Made by a program: the position numbers and the translations under genes. The notes beneath the pieces are model-generated. The model saw only the letters and a list, made by a program, of their open reading frames with translations, searched no databases and was not told the DNA's origin. A stretch of 64,000 nucleotides of DNA from Cytospora piceicola (taxonomy: Eukaryota; Ascomycota; Sordariomycetes; Diaporthales; Cytosporaceae). Shown here in pieces: positions 11,855 to 21,577 of this stretch. Every line of letters starts with the position of its first letter. Position 1 is the first letter of the stretch. The stretch lies in the NCBI GenBank assembly GCA_023375675.1, contig JALQBC010000005.1, positions 248,001-312,000 of the forward strand. The letters run 5' to 3'.

Positions 11855-13894
11855 ATGCCGTACGAGACCGATACAAACCGTCGAAGCTGTATTGGCCAGC
11901 TCGTGAACTGGCTCATGCCTGAACCCCGCCTCTTTGTTGTTGGAGGCAGTCACGGTGCTACCACATCTACAAGTGACGGTGCCGCCTTATGTCTTGAGGT
12001 AGGCGGCTCCCGCTACTACGCTGCCTCTGATGGGATTCCAGTAAGTCGCCCTACTACTACCGCAACTATTCGATAGCTGCTGACCGTGGGCGCTACCAGT
12101 ATGACCCTCCGGTGCTGCACCACGAGATGCTCCTGGTAACCGTCATAGAGGTCGGGCAAGGCACAGGCTGTACGACCGGGAAGCAACTCGAGGCGCTCCT
12201 GCGCCAGGCAGAGGAGAGCGACGACGTTTTCCGCCCAGAATTCCTCCAGGGATTGATCCTCGTCAAACGGGGACCGGTCGGCGGTGGGTTTGCCGACGAG
12301 GCCCGCAGTCTCCTCGCCGACAGGAAAGGCAACCGGTGGGCCCAGGTTGCCTCACTACCGAGCGCGTCCCTGAGACCTGGGACATATGTTCTCGTTGGTT
12401 CCAGCCTGAGGCCCGCCTACCGTGTGCACGATGATCACCAGAAGGCCTTCCTGGCAGGCTTGAAGCCACATCTTGGTCGCAGGTAATGTGCTTTCCCGAA
12501 ACACCAAGCCCTTTCCGCCCCAGTGACTCACAGGATCGTCCAGCAGGCCTTCACAACCCTTTGAGCAGCTCCATGTCGCCGGAACGGACTACGCCACGCT
12601 GGGCATCGCCGTACCCTCCCGTTTACTGTCGCCGGGCCAGCTGAGAGTCGCCGTCAAAGACCTCTTCCGCGTGCACGGGATGAAGACATCGCTCTGCAAC
12701 GCGTCCTACTACCGGCTCTCGCCCCCGGCCCAAGAGTCAGCGGGTGTCGTGCAGAGGCTGGTCGACGGCGGACACCACATCGTGGGGCTCACGAAGCTGA
12801 GCTCCATGGCCGCCAGGGAGGAGCCCCCCGACGCGGTGGACTTCCAGGCGGCGTTCAACCCGAGGGGGGACGGCTACCAGTCGCCGGCGGGCAGCAGCAG
12901 CGGGAGCGCGGCCGCGGTCGCGTCGTACGGGTGGCTCGACTGCGCCCTCGGCACCGACACGTCGGGGAGCGGCCGGAGGCCCGCGCTGGCCAACGGCGTC
13001 TTCCAGTTCCGGCCGTCGCACGGCGCGGTGCCCCTGGGCGGCATGGTGCCGACGTTCCTGCAGTTCGACACCCCCTGCGTGTTCGCGAGGAGCCTCGAGG
13101 TGGTGCGCCGGGTCCTGTCCGCGTGGGTGCCGGGGGCAGACGGGGCCCTCGTCGGCGCGGCGGGGTCGTCCCCCGTGGAGATCGTCTACCTTACGGACCA
13201 CCTCCCGTTCTCGGTCCCCGGGCAGATGGACATCATCAGCTCCTTCGTGTCCGACCTCTCGGGGCACCTCAACACCCCTGTCACGATACTATCCATCCAG
13301 AAGGCATGGTGGATCTCCGCCCCTGACGGCGCCTCGCCCGACATAGAGGAGTACCTCCGGGACGTGATAGTCCATACATACTACTACAGCTTCTACCATT
13401 CCTCAGATGAATTCCGCGCAGAGCACAGCCAGCGCTTCGGTCATAAGCCCTACGTCATCCCCTTCGTGGAGAAGCGCTGGTCGTCCGGGGCCGCAGTGTC
13501 GCCCGAGCAGCACACCGAAGGCCTGCGACGGCCAGAGGTCTACAGGACCTGGCTGCTCGGCAGGGTCTTCAGGAACAGGAGGAGCCTGGTGGTCTCGCCC
13601 ATCTCGCCCGTCGAGCCGCACTACCGCGACGAGGCGGCGGGCTCGCCGTCGCACCAGACCGCGACGGACGAGCTGTTCCTGCCGCCTATCCTCCGCTGCC
13701 CGGATGTTGTCGTCCCGATTGGCGAGATCCCTTACCACTCCAGGATCACCGGCGTGCGGGAGTACCTCCCTGTCGCTGTCGATGTGCTCGGGGCCCCGGG
13801 TATGGACTTTTGGGTTCTTGATAGCATGGAGAGGGTGCTTCGCAAGAGTGGCAGGCCTGCCGAGGTCAATACCGGAAGGAGGATGTACTCCTAG
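11855..13894 (+). CDS. Amidase-signature family protein with Arp1-like N-terminal domain
   Basis: Three exons are inferred: 11855-12040, 12100-12482 and 12547-13894 (12544 is an equally framed acceptor), about 638 residues. The C-terminal two thirds carry the amidase signature. The catalytic lysine is K227 in 'VAVKDLFRVHG', the cis-Ser lies in the Gly/Ser loop at about residues 305-310 ('AGSSSGSAAA'), and the nucleophile is S331 in 'GTDTSGSGR'. A Ser-cisSer-Lys triad is therefore present, implying hydrolysis of a C-N amide bond; the substrate is unknown. The N-terminal ~190 residues match the layout of fungal amidases annotated with an Arp1 (scytalone dehydratase-like) N-terminal domain. No signal peptide is evident. 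GC-rich codon use in the third exon is similar to the preceding aminotransferase gene. Splicing is supported by frame continuity and by a CTGAC branch-like site before the second exon. Confidence 0.85.
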
Positions 13895-14879
13895 AGCTTA
13901 TGACTGATGTTTGGGTGGGGAGGGCTTGTGAGGATGTATTGACCCTAATCCAGCAGGAGACATACATTCGAAGCAATAGAAGTATAGCATTGCATTGCAG
14001 AGTAGCCTTCGGGAAGAAAAGCGGGAGAATGCGCAAAGAAGGAGAAGTGTTATGCGCCTCAGAGTGCACGAAACAACTACCAGGATAGGTAGGTGGGTAG
14101 ATATACAGATACAAAGTCTGGAACTGCCCTTCTTGCCAGCCTTGCGACGGTGGGCAGGACCTCGTGTTCTGACAGTGCCGCCCTGACGATCAAACAGGTC
14201 GCATGTAACGTTATTATAGGTGTTCCATGTGGTTCCGGAGCGGTGGCGTCGCAAGACTGCCGGTAGAAGCTTAGGCCATCCCCGGCTCGGTCGAGGGTTC
14301 CGGGTCGGGGGGGGGGGGGGTGACATGCACGCCGCGTCCGAGATTCCAGCCCCTTCTAGAACGGGGACGGTTTTTCAAGTACCGTTTTCGGCAGCAAAAG
14401 CAGGAAATTGATAATAACCTTGGAACCTAATGGATAGGTAACCTAGACAAACACCTCACGCCTCCTCAAAACAATCCTGATAGAAAGTAAGCCCTGGAGA
14501 TACTTACTGTACCCACTCACAAAAGTCACCAAGAGTGTTTACTGTGATGAAGACCTTCCAAAGACTGCCCTGCCAACGCCTGAGACTCATCTCACCACCA
14601 ACAGCAACAGCAACAGCAACAGCAATAGCAACACCACCACCTCGCCACCATCGTAACTCCTCACCGGTGCTGCTGCCCACCTCCCCCTCCCCCCCGTCCA
14701 GACACCACCACCACCACCACCAATACCACCAATACCACCGTCCAACCCCAGCAGCAACAACAGCCCACACCGGCAGCAACCACCCCCAGCCGCGGCTCGG
14801 GGCTATTATTCAGGGAAACCCTCATCGCCCTCCTCACCACCCCACGCCCGCCGCCACCCACACCCCGGCAGCCGCAAGG
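13895..14879. other. Intergenic and leader region with a G14 tract
   Basis: The first part is the 3' flank of the amidase gene. A run of 14 G residues lies at 14307-14320. From about 14590 on there are CAA/CAGCAA and ACC repeats that look like the leader of the next gene, although a longer open frame from 14535 is possible. No other gene is seen. Confidence 0.45.
14307..14320. repeat. Homopolymer G14 tract
   Basis: Fourteen consecutive G residues, intergenic. It could form a G-quadruplex-like structure or simply be replication slippage. Confidence 0.9.
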
Positions 14880-15416
14880 ATGGTGGCCACCACCAACACC
14901 ACCACCACCACCAGCCCCCCCACGGCGGGCGACCACGCCGCGCCAGCCGCGAGCACGCCACCCGCCGCCGGGCGCACGCGAGGCGGGGGCGCCAATCAGG
15001 ACCACGCGGCGTCAGCAGGGGGCCCCCCCGCGGGCCCAGCCCCGGGCGCAGAGGGCGCTGCAGGAGCTCCTGCTCCTGGCGCAGCTCCTGGTGCTGCTGC
15101 AGCAGCTGCTGCTGCAGCTGCCCCCCCAGGAGGTGGGGCCGAGCCGCAGGGTGCGGGCGCGCTGGGCTTGCCGGCGCCGTCAGAGGGCGGGAACGTGCAG
15201 ACCCTCGAGGTCGACGGGAAGCCAATGATCCTTGACCATTTGGGCCCGATGGTCGTGCATAAGGATGGTACGCTGAGCAGGATCGCCAACTGGGATGAGA
15301 TGACGGAGATTGAGAGGCGGAATACGGTGCGGATCCTGGTCAAGAGGAATCAGGTTCGGTTGAGCGCTTTGAGGCAGGGGTTGCCGAAAGAGGGAGAGAC
15401 GAAGCCATCTTCGTGA
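14880..15416 (+). CDS. Small conserved fungal protein with C-terminal 'VDGKPMILDHLGP' domain
   Basis: One exon encodes 178 residues from the ATG at 14880. The frame is open back to 14535, but that part is low-complexity Thr/Ala/His and reads like a translated CAA-rich leader. Residues ~1-110 are Ala/Gly/Pro-rich and disordered. The C-terminal ~65 residues form a compact region I recognise as conserved in ascomycete hypothetical proteins: 'MILDHLGPMVVHKDGTLSR' followed by an acidic-basic helix 'EMTEIERRNTVRILVKRNQ'. No catalytic motif is visible and the function is unknown. The gene is convergent with the bZIP gene, with 365 bp between the stops. The start is the least certain part of the call. 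Confidence 0.7.
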   Translation: MVATTNTTTTTSPPTAGDHAAPAASTPPAAGRTRGGGANQDHAASAGGPPAGPAPGAEGAAGAPAPGAAPGAAAAAAAAAAPPGGGAEPQGAGALGLPAPSEGGNVQTLEVDGKPMILDHLGPMVVHKDGTLSRIANWDEMTEIERRNTVRILVKRNQVRLSALRQGLPKEGETKPSS

Positions 15417-15781
15417 TGGGCGAATATGGTCGTGAACAGCGGTCCAGAGTTTCCAACTCTCGTCTTGAGGGATGTACATCAACACTTGTCACGGTCATCA
15501 GAGCATTCGTAGCGCAGTTGCTCTTCAATAAGAAGAAGAAACAGAAACACATTAAGATTCCGCCGATATGTTCAAACCAAAAGATCCACCACCATTCCCA
15601 TATTCCAGGGGAAGTGTACTCCTTGGCATCCCTCCCTCCCTCAGCTGTACTACCACGCAGAGTGAAGCTAGCTCTAAAACGCCTGCCAATATATATGCAC
15701 CCAGAATGATTCTGTGGCCCAGTTGCAGCTGGCCGGTATATATACCACTCCAGAACAAACCCATCCCTGAGTTCAAAGAGG
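15417..15781. other. Intergenic region between convergent genes
   Basis: This 365-bp gap between the stops of the small conserved gene (+) and the bZIP gene (-) must hold both 3' ends. No gene is seen; open frames across it are short and inconsistent. Confidence 0.5.
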
Positions 15782-17470
15782 CTATGATGCCTTGGCCTTC
15801 TTTGATGCCGGCTCCCCGTCCGTCTTGGCATGGATCTCGTTCTCCGTCTTTCCCTCCTTGCCATTACCATTCATGATCTTGGAAATATCATCCTTGCTGG
15901 CGTTACCGCCATCGTTCTTCTCCAGCACGAGCTTCTTCAGCCATTGGTTCTCCGTCTCCAGCTGTGATATCTTTTGCTCCAGAGCGGACACCTTGTCCGA
16001 CATCTCCTTGGCGCTCTTCTCCAGTGCCTGTTCGCGCTGCTTCTTCTTAACGCGGAACCGGGCGCTGGCGGCAGTGTTCCTGCGGCGCTTGTCCTCCTCG
16101 GCAGCTACCCTGGAGACCTCCTCGATAGACATGCTCCGGCTGGGAACATGAACGTCGGAGGCCCGGCGGGTGTCGCTTGTCTTGGTCTGGCCTGCAGCAT
16201 GATGAGGGTAGGCATGTTGGTGCGCATGCTGGGGCACGGGTGGATAGACAGCCTGAGGGTTGGGCTGAATAGGTTGTAGACTTCCAAGTGTGTCGGGGAA
16301 GTTGTTTAGTGTCGGAGAGGCGTAGGTGTTGTTGAAGTCGCCAAAGTTGAACTCCCCTGTACGGACCATGGTGCCATGATCAGCATGTATTTTCAAAGCT
16401 TGGGTTTTCGTAGGTATACAACCACAAATTCAAAAAATGACGACGATGTGGTGAAGGGGAGGGAAAAAAAGAGGAGAAGTCAAATAAGGCGGCTTCCCTG
16501 CCCCTGAATAATTGACCATGCCAAACATATCAAGGAAGGGACGACATGGGGATGCTGGAGGGGGGAGGTTGAAGGTCGATTCTGGCAGTTGACAATGATG
16601 CCGCGCAGGTCACGGGGTATTGCACCATCGATGGCCAGTATGGCGGGTGCATATCTGGGCGGTGTCTCGAGGCTACCCTACCAAAATCCGACCGGGATAT
16701 TGACATGTCCTTGCAGATGGACAGAGCTTGTTCCAATCAGACGAGCGGATGATGGCGCAAGCTCAGAGCCAAGTGCGGTTGCAGGGTGGGGAAGACGGGT
16801 GCTCATCTCGCCCGCGATAAGGATGTGCCATCGGAGGGGGGGGATAATTATCGCACGTCTCGTTGTGATTCAGGTTTCAAGTGCTGTTTCCGTCCACATC
16901 CACGTCTGCAGCTTACGGCACTTGCCTGTTAAGCTTGATTCCTCCGTGATTACCGTCCTCCTCCAAATCCTCGGTGAAAATGACACGGAAACAAACACGG
17001 ACACGGACACGGACACGGACATGGAGACGGACACGGGGCAGGGGGTTTTGATATCCGGCACATTTCTGCAGTTCCCCAGGGGGTGATACAGAAACGCACG
17101 GACTAAATGAGGAAACACAGACGCAGGCGCCACAATAAACGCCGCAAGGGGGAAAAAGACATAAGAACTCCCAGGTAAAGATAAAAAAGGATCGGGACCT
17201 ACCAGCAGAATCAATCAAGTCCATTGATCCAAACTCTCCTCCCATGATCGACGTCGCTGACGTGGGCTCGGGTTTCGATGATGGCGGGCTGTCCGAGGCC
17301 GGCTTGAAGTCGGTCCGCATGTGTGTATCGAAATCGTAGAATTCGGTGTTCGTGAAGACATCCAAGTCGTCGAAGCGAATATCCTCCTCAGGCTCATTTG
17401 GCTGCACCGTGTTCAGCTGCTCTCGCATGAACTGGGCCAGGTTGGACCCTTGGCGCCCATAGTTGGCCAT
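15782..17470 (-). CDS. cys-3: bZIP transcription factor, Cys-3/MetR type
   Basis: Two exons are inferred: 17470-17203 and 16356-15782 (minus strand), joined in phase 1 across an 846-bp intron with GTAGGT donor and CAG acceptor, giving 280 residues. The basic region is 'RRRNTAASARFRVKKKQR' (residues ~180-197), containing the invariant Asn and Arg of bZIP DNA-binding helices. A leucine-zipper segment follows at ~200-232 with heptad Leu/Val positions. The N-terminal 90 residues are acidic and Phe/Asp-rich, suiting an activation domain. The basic region resembles Neurospora CYS-3 and Aspergillus MetR, activators of sulfur-assimilation genes. That assignment is from family knowledge, and another bZIP subfamily cannot be fully excluded. 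The tail is Lys/Glu-rich and ends in 'SKKAKAS', a possible nuclear signal. The intron is much longer than others in the window. Confidence 0.8.
16357..17202 (-). other. 846-bp intron of the bZIP gene with a GGACAC hexamer repeat
   Basis: The boundaries are set by a GTAGGT donor at 17202-17197 and a CAG acceptor at 16359-16357, which restore the frame. About 16996-17036 holds a tandem GGACAC (6-bp) repeat. The exon 1 frame continues open for about 96 codons into the intron. Two ATGs near its 3' end (16396 and 16369) are in frame with exon 2 when the acceptor is not used. Confidence 0.7.
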
Positions 17471-19886
17471 TTCGACGTAGTTGTTTGGATTTCCTCCCTC
17501 CTTGCGGTTGTGGTCGTTGGTCGTTGGTCGTTTGGTTGTATATAGCGGTCAAGTTCGTAAATCGATGAAGTCGATTACTGCGTCGTGTCTGTCGGTTGTG
17601 TCGTTGAATGTCGTAAGTTGAGGTTTTTTCCTATTAGTTCTGAGTCGTTTGACTTGTGTTGGTTGAGTCAAGAGCGTTGAAGACAAAGCCAGGCGGTCGG
17701 GACTTGCTCAAAAGTCTTAGTGGCGATCTAGGTCACACAAAAAAGCCGCTGATAAAAGCCGAGCGTCATCCGGATGGTAACGGATGAGTAACAAGGCTAC
17801 GCTGCGCCTTGAGAGTGTTGTTGCAGCTTTGATCCCCGTGGAAGATGTCGACTGTTTGTATAGAGGGTTCCTGGGGAAGTTGTCCAGAGTCCAGATTGTT
17901 CAGAAGTCTGGAGTCAGAAGTGAAAGGGGAGGATGGGGTTCATCAATTGAGGCATTCAATCCGGGGAGGGGGGGTGTGAGAGGGGAAACCGGACAGGGTG
18001 GGAAGAAAGGCAACGTAATAAGATAGCACCGGGTTGGCATTAACGAACTTCCCATGTGGGGCTGGCCGAGGACGGCGGGGCCTGGACCTTTAGGTCTTTG
18101 GGTCTTGTCGAATCGCAGGGGCGGGCTAGTCGTATCTCCGCCTAGGCGACCTGGCAAGTCCTGGCCGACATCAAATTTTCGGGGCTTCTTTCTCAGGGAA
18201 AATCTCAACGATCCCGGGAAGACCAGGGGAAGATCAGGACCACATATCCGACAAGGCACAGACAGAGACCACAGAGACTGAGTGAGTGTGGCAGAGTGGC
18301 AGTGGGAGGGTTTCCCCACTGAATTAAGGTCTTCTTTACGGTCCGATGTCTATTAGACCAGACCAAGCCGTGCCAAGTCTCCTTCTTTTTCCCTTCCTTT
18401 CTCGATGTTTCGGGATATGTAGGCTGACGATCAAAGATGGATGACGACAAAGACTTATTCAGATCTTCACGGGTGATCAAACGGGCGATAATGCAGTTAT
18501 ATCCTGGCCTGTACTGTACGTTCAGGTATCGGTGCATGCCGGTTTACTTTATAGGTGTGTCGGATGACAAAACCCTTTGAACCTACTTACACTAGCTAGG
18601 CGATACCAATACAGTGGCACGATGTTGTAGTTGGCACGCCCTTTCGGGGAGCCAAACCCCAAAAACCCCTCCTTCAATGATCACCACATGTGACCCTGCA
18701 TGCAGCAGGCAGCTTATCTTCCTGGTGATTACAGAGCAGCTGCACGCAAGAGGCAAGCTGCATGCAGCTCGTCAAACGCCTCCCGGATGCACGATTACTT
18801 TTACCCTCCAGCGAATGTTACCTCCGTCGTCGGGGAATGGATTGCAGATACCACCGAGCCTGTGAGCCCAAAGGGTGTTCATGCCGCTTTGAGTTATCAT
18901 CCGGACTTACGGCGCCGGCTCCGGTACTCTAACTAGGAAATCCATCCATCACGACCCCAGCTGCCCAGTCCAAATACTGAGCGACAGTCGGGATTTCGGA
19001 ATCCACCTTGGCCGTTGTCTCCTGAAAATTTGCAATGGCCCCGTTCGCAATCGTGACGTTTTGACCGCTATACTGTATAGGAGCAGACATCGTCTTTCCT
19101 AAACACATCTCATCTCGCAGCGGGACAACCTTTGTGCTTGATAGTATGCTAGGTACTGTGTTACTGCGTATACACCTCAACGGCACAGACTGACAGAAGC
19201 CACCGGCTCGCCGTTTACCCTTTGCAGGCGCATATCAGGAGACGTATAAAGAGTCGCACGACTCTACCTAGGTATCCACCTAGTCTATCTCTATCTGTGT
19301 AACAGTCTGCCTAGGTGATTTCAAAGCTGTGATCTGTCACATGCAGAAAGTGTTGGAAGAACATGGGTACGTACTGTACGGACATACTGACAGTGAATAT
19401 GTCTTGTACCTTATGTAGGTGTGCATGGGACTTTTCTGGTCGGCTCCCGAACACGGACGATGCAGCGGTATGCTTCGCTTGGAGACGGTGTTTGTAAGTC
19501 GTTTACGGCTTCTGCCCTGCAGTGCTGATAAATCAGATCGAGCAAGTGCCGAGCCAGAGTAGCAGTCGCTTAGATAAGCCCTGCATTATCCCGACAGGCG
19601 CACCTTCCCCAAAACAGAAGGGCCCCCGAATTTGCATGTGAGGCTCAACTGCTGCAGGCGCGTCACCCGACGCGTCTACTGTATACTGTGTAGTAAGCTG
19701 TACTTGGTTGGCACTGTACACACAACATCGCGAGATCATCGACACCTTCACTGACCAGGGGTTCACGGTTCACGGAAATGCGCCATTGAGTGTTGTAGCA
19801 AAACCCCAAGCCACGGTCTCGCACCAACTGTAGTGGTCAAAGATCAAAACACTCAGGACTTGTAGTCCAACCGACACTGCGTCGCG
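17471..19886. other. Divergent intergenic region
   Basis: This 2.4-kb stretch separates the starts of the bZIP gene (-) and CHL4 (+). Near the bZIP start there are repeated GTCGTTG units (about 17509-17531). CCTAGG palindromes lie at 19266-19275 and 19310. A 53-codon open frame on the minus strand (18929-19090) is listed separately. Otherwise I see nothing that reads as a gene. Confidence 0.5.
18929..19090 (-). CDS. Possible small protein, 53 aa, unrecognised
   Basis: A short frame from the ATG at 19090 encodes 53 residues of balanced composition, including 'AIANFQETTAKVDSE' and 'VAQYLDWAAGVVMDGFPS' up to a TAG. The composition is less repetitive than other open frames in the intergenic regions. 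I do not recognise the protein, see no intron, and cannot exclude chance. There is no signal peptide. It lies between the bZIP and CHL4 genes. Confidence 0.25.
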   Translation of the reverse strand: MSAPIQYSGQNVTIANGAIANFQETTAKVDSEIPTVAQYLDWAAGVVMDGFPS

Positions 19887-21476
19887 ATGGCGCGAATCTC
19901 CATACCCACCACCGCCCGCCTCCCCCCAACCTTGCGCCTCGACCCCTCCAATCCCACCGTCACCAAGATACTCAATCGACTTACACGAGCTTCACTCCTT
20001 ACCCTTGCTCTCGACTGGCTTGACGACAACAATGCGCCAATATGTGCGCCCCACCTCCGCAACCCCGAAGACGAAGAGGAGGACCCCGCCGACCTCTACC
20101 CACCCGTGTCCTCCCTGGCGGAACTGCGCGAGGTCTACGCCGACATGCAGACCCGGAAGGGCTCAAAGCGTGAGGTTATCGACCGCGTCCTGGACGGTGA
20201 TTGGCGCCGTGGCCTGACCCTGTACCAACTGTCGATGGCGGACCTGCAATATCTCTACGACCACCCGGCATCACAGAAATGGAGCGCGTACCGGGTCGTG
20301 CCCCTGAAGACACCGACTACACAACAAGCGGAAGAGGGCGAGGGCCCCTTGAAGGCTGACCTGGAGTCCCTGGTCGTGCCGCGCTTCCACCCCTCGACAT
20401 TCCTGCAGAACCTCCAGGCACAGGTATTGCCAGATGTCAAGGCGCATTACAACTTCGACCGGCCGAAAGACATGGCTCTGCTAATATTACGGGTCTTTAT
20501 CCTGGACTCACCGTATAATACCAACCTTGCGACATCGGCAGCGGGCCGTGACAAGACGGCCGCCAGTTTCGACTCCAGCCGGACCATATACATCGCCTTT
20601 CCCGACGGGAGCCCGCACGTCTATATCAGTAAGTCGCAGACTATCGGCGCGGCCACGGCAGGGGAGACGAAGAGCTTGCGGGCCCTGGTCGTCGAGGGCA
20701 TACCGAAGGCGCTGTCTCGGCCTCGGCAAAGGTACACCCTCAAGCCCACAAGCCTGACAACCAGGAACATGCAGGAGCTATTGCATAGGCGAGGACCGGG
20801 AAGGACCAACACTGCCGGCGGAGGATGGGGCATTTACGCCGATGACAAGAAGAAAGAGTCCCCGCTCGATCCGGTGCTGCCCACGCCTCCCCTGAGCGAA
20901 GTGGAAGAAAGTGGCTCTGGGACGAAAACGGGTGGTGAGCAGACGGCGTCTAGGAAGCGCGTCACCTCGCCTGCAACGGAGCGTGACGAGAGGATGGCAA
21001 AGCGCGCAAGACTTGTCGCGCAAGCAAGGTTTGGCGACTCAGCGAGAGTGGGCGACGGGAGAGGTGTGGAAAGGGTGGATATTGTGATTGATGATGAATA
21101 CCCTCGGACGGTCGAGCCTGCAGGTGTTAATGCCGAGACAGAGGAGGACGGAGGAGACGATTCTCCACAGGCAAGGCCAAGGGCGGGCGCCAGTCGCCGG
21201 AACACCATGGACGTGGCATTTGACCGCGCCCGCGAGCAGGATGACGCGGACGGAAGATCGGCAGATGATCCTGATGAAGGCGAAGAGGGGCCATGGCGCC
21301 CGAGTGTCAAGCTGACGTTTCACGGGTCGCATGTCTTCGCGGGTATCCGGCAGCTCGTCGAGGCCGGCGTCATCGATGGAGAGAAGATGCCAGGCTGGCT
21401 GACGGGAGAGGAGGGTGTCACTATTGGTGCCGTACGTAATGGTAGGATACGGGGCTATAAAGGTTCTGGCTTATAG
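19887..21476 (+). CDS. CHL4: Kinetochore protein CHL4 / Mis15 / CENP-N family
   Basis: A single exon encodes 529 residues. The N-terminus 'RLPPTLRLDPSNPTVTKIL' followed by 'SLLTLALDWLDD' is the typical opening of the fungal CHL4/Mis15 (CENP-N) family, the inner-kinetochore subunit that with Iml3/CENP-L binds CENP-A chromatin. Residues ~100-290 form the folded core. Residues ~300-450 are charged and disordered, with a basic stretch 'ERMAKRARLVAQARF' that may serve nuclear import. The C-terminal segment 'VKLTFHGSHVFAGIRQLVE' to 'MPGWLTGEEGV' is the conserved CHL4 end, which in yeast contacts Iml3. Length agrees with filamentous-fungal orthologues. The gene ends only 101 bp from the convergent TatD gene. 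The start is the first ATG of the frame and is immediately followed by the conserved N-terminus. Confidence 0.88.
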   Translation: MARISIPTTARLPPTLRLDPSNPTVTKILNRLTRASLLTLALDWLDDNNAPICAPHLRNPEDEEEDPADLYPPVSSLAELREVYADMQTRKGSKREVIDRVLDGDWRRGLTLYQLSMADLQYLYDHPASQKWSAYRVVPLKTPTTQQAEEGEGPLKADLESLVVPRFHPSTFLQNLQAQVLPDVKAHYNFDRPKDMALLILRVFILDSPYNTNLATSAAGRDKTAASFDSSRTIYIAFPDGSPHVYISKSQTIGAATAGETKSLRALVVEGIPKALSRPRQRYTLKPTSLTTRNMQELLHRRGPGRTNTAGGGWGIYADDKKKESPLDPVLPTPPLSEVEESGSGTKTGGEQTASRKRVTSPATERDERMAKRARLVAQARFGDSARVGDGRGVERVDIVIDDEYPRTVEPAGVNAETEEDGGDDSPQARPRAGASRRNTMDVAFDRAREQDDADGRSADDPDEGEEGPWRPSVKLTFHGSHVFAGIRQLVEAGVIDGEKMPGWLTGEEGVTIGAVRNGRIRGYKGSGL

Positions 21477-21577
21477 CGCTTGATTGCTGCAATTAATGAT
21501 CAGTACATTATCATAATGTCCAATCCACGGATAGCTATTCTACAGAGTCTATGGTGGTTCATCTATTGTATGGTGCT

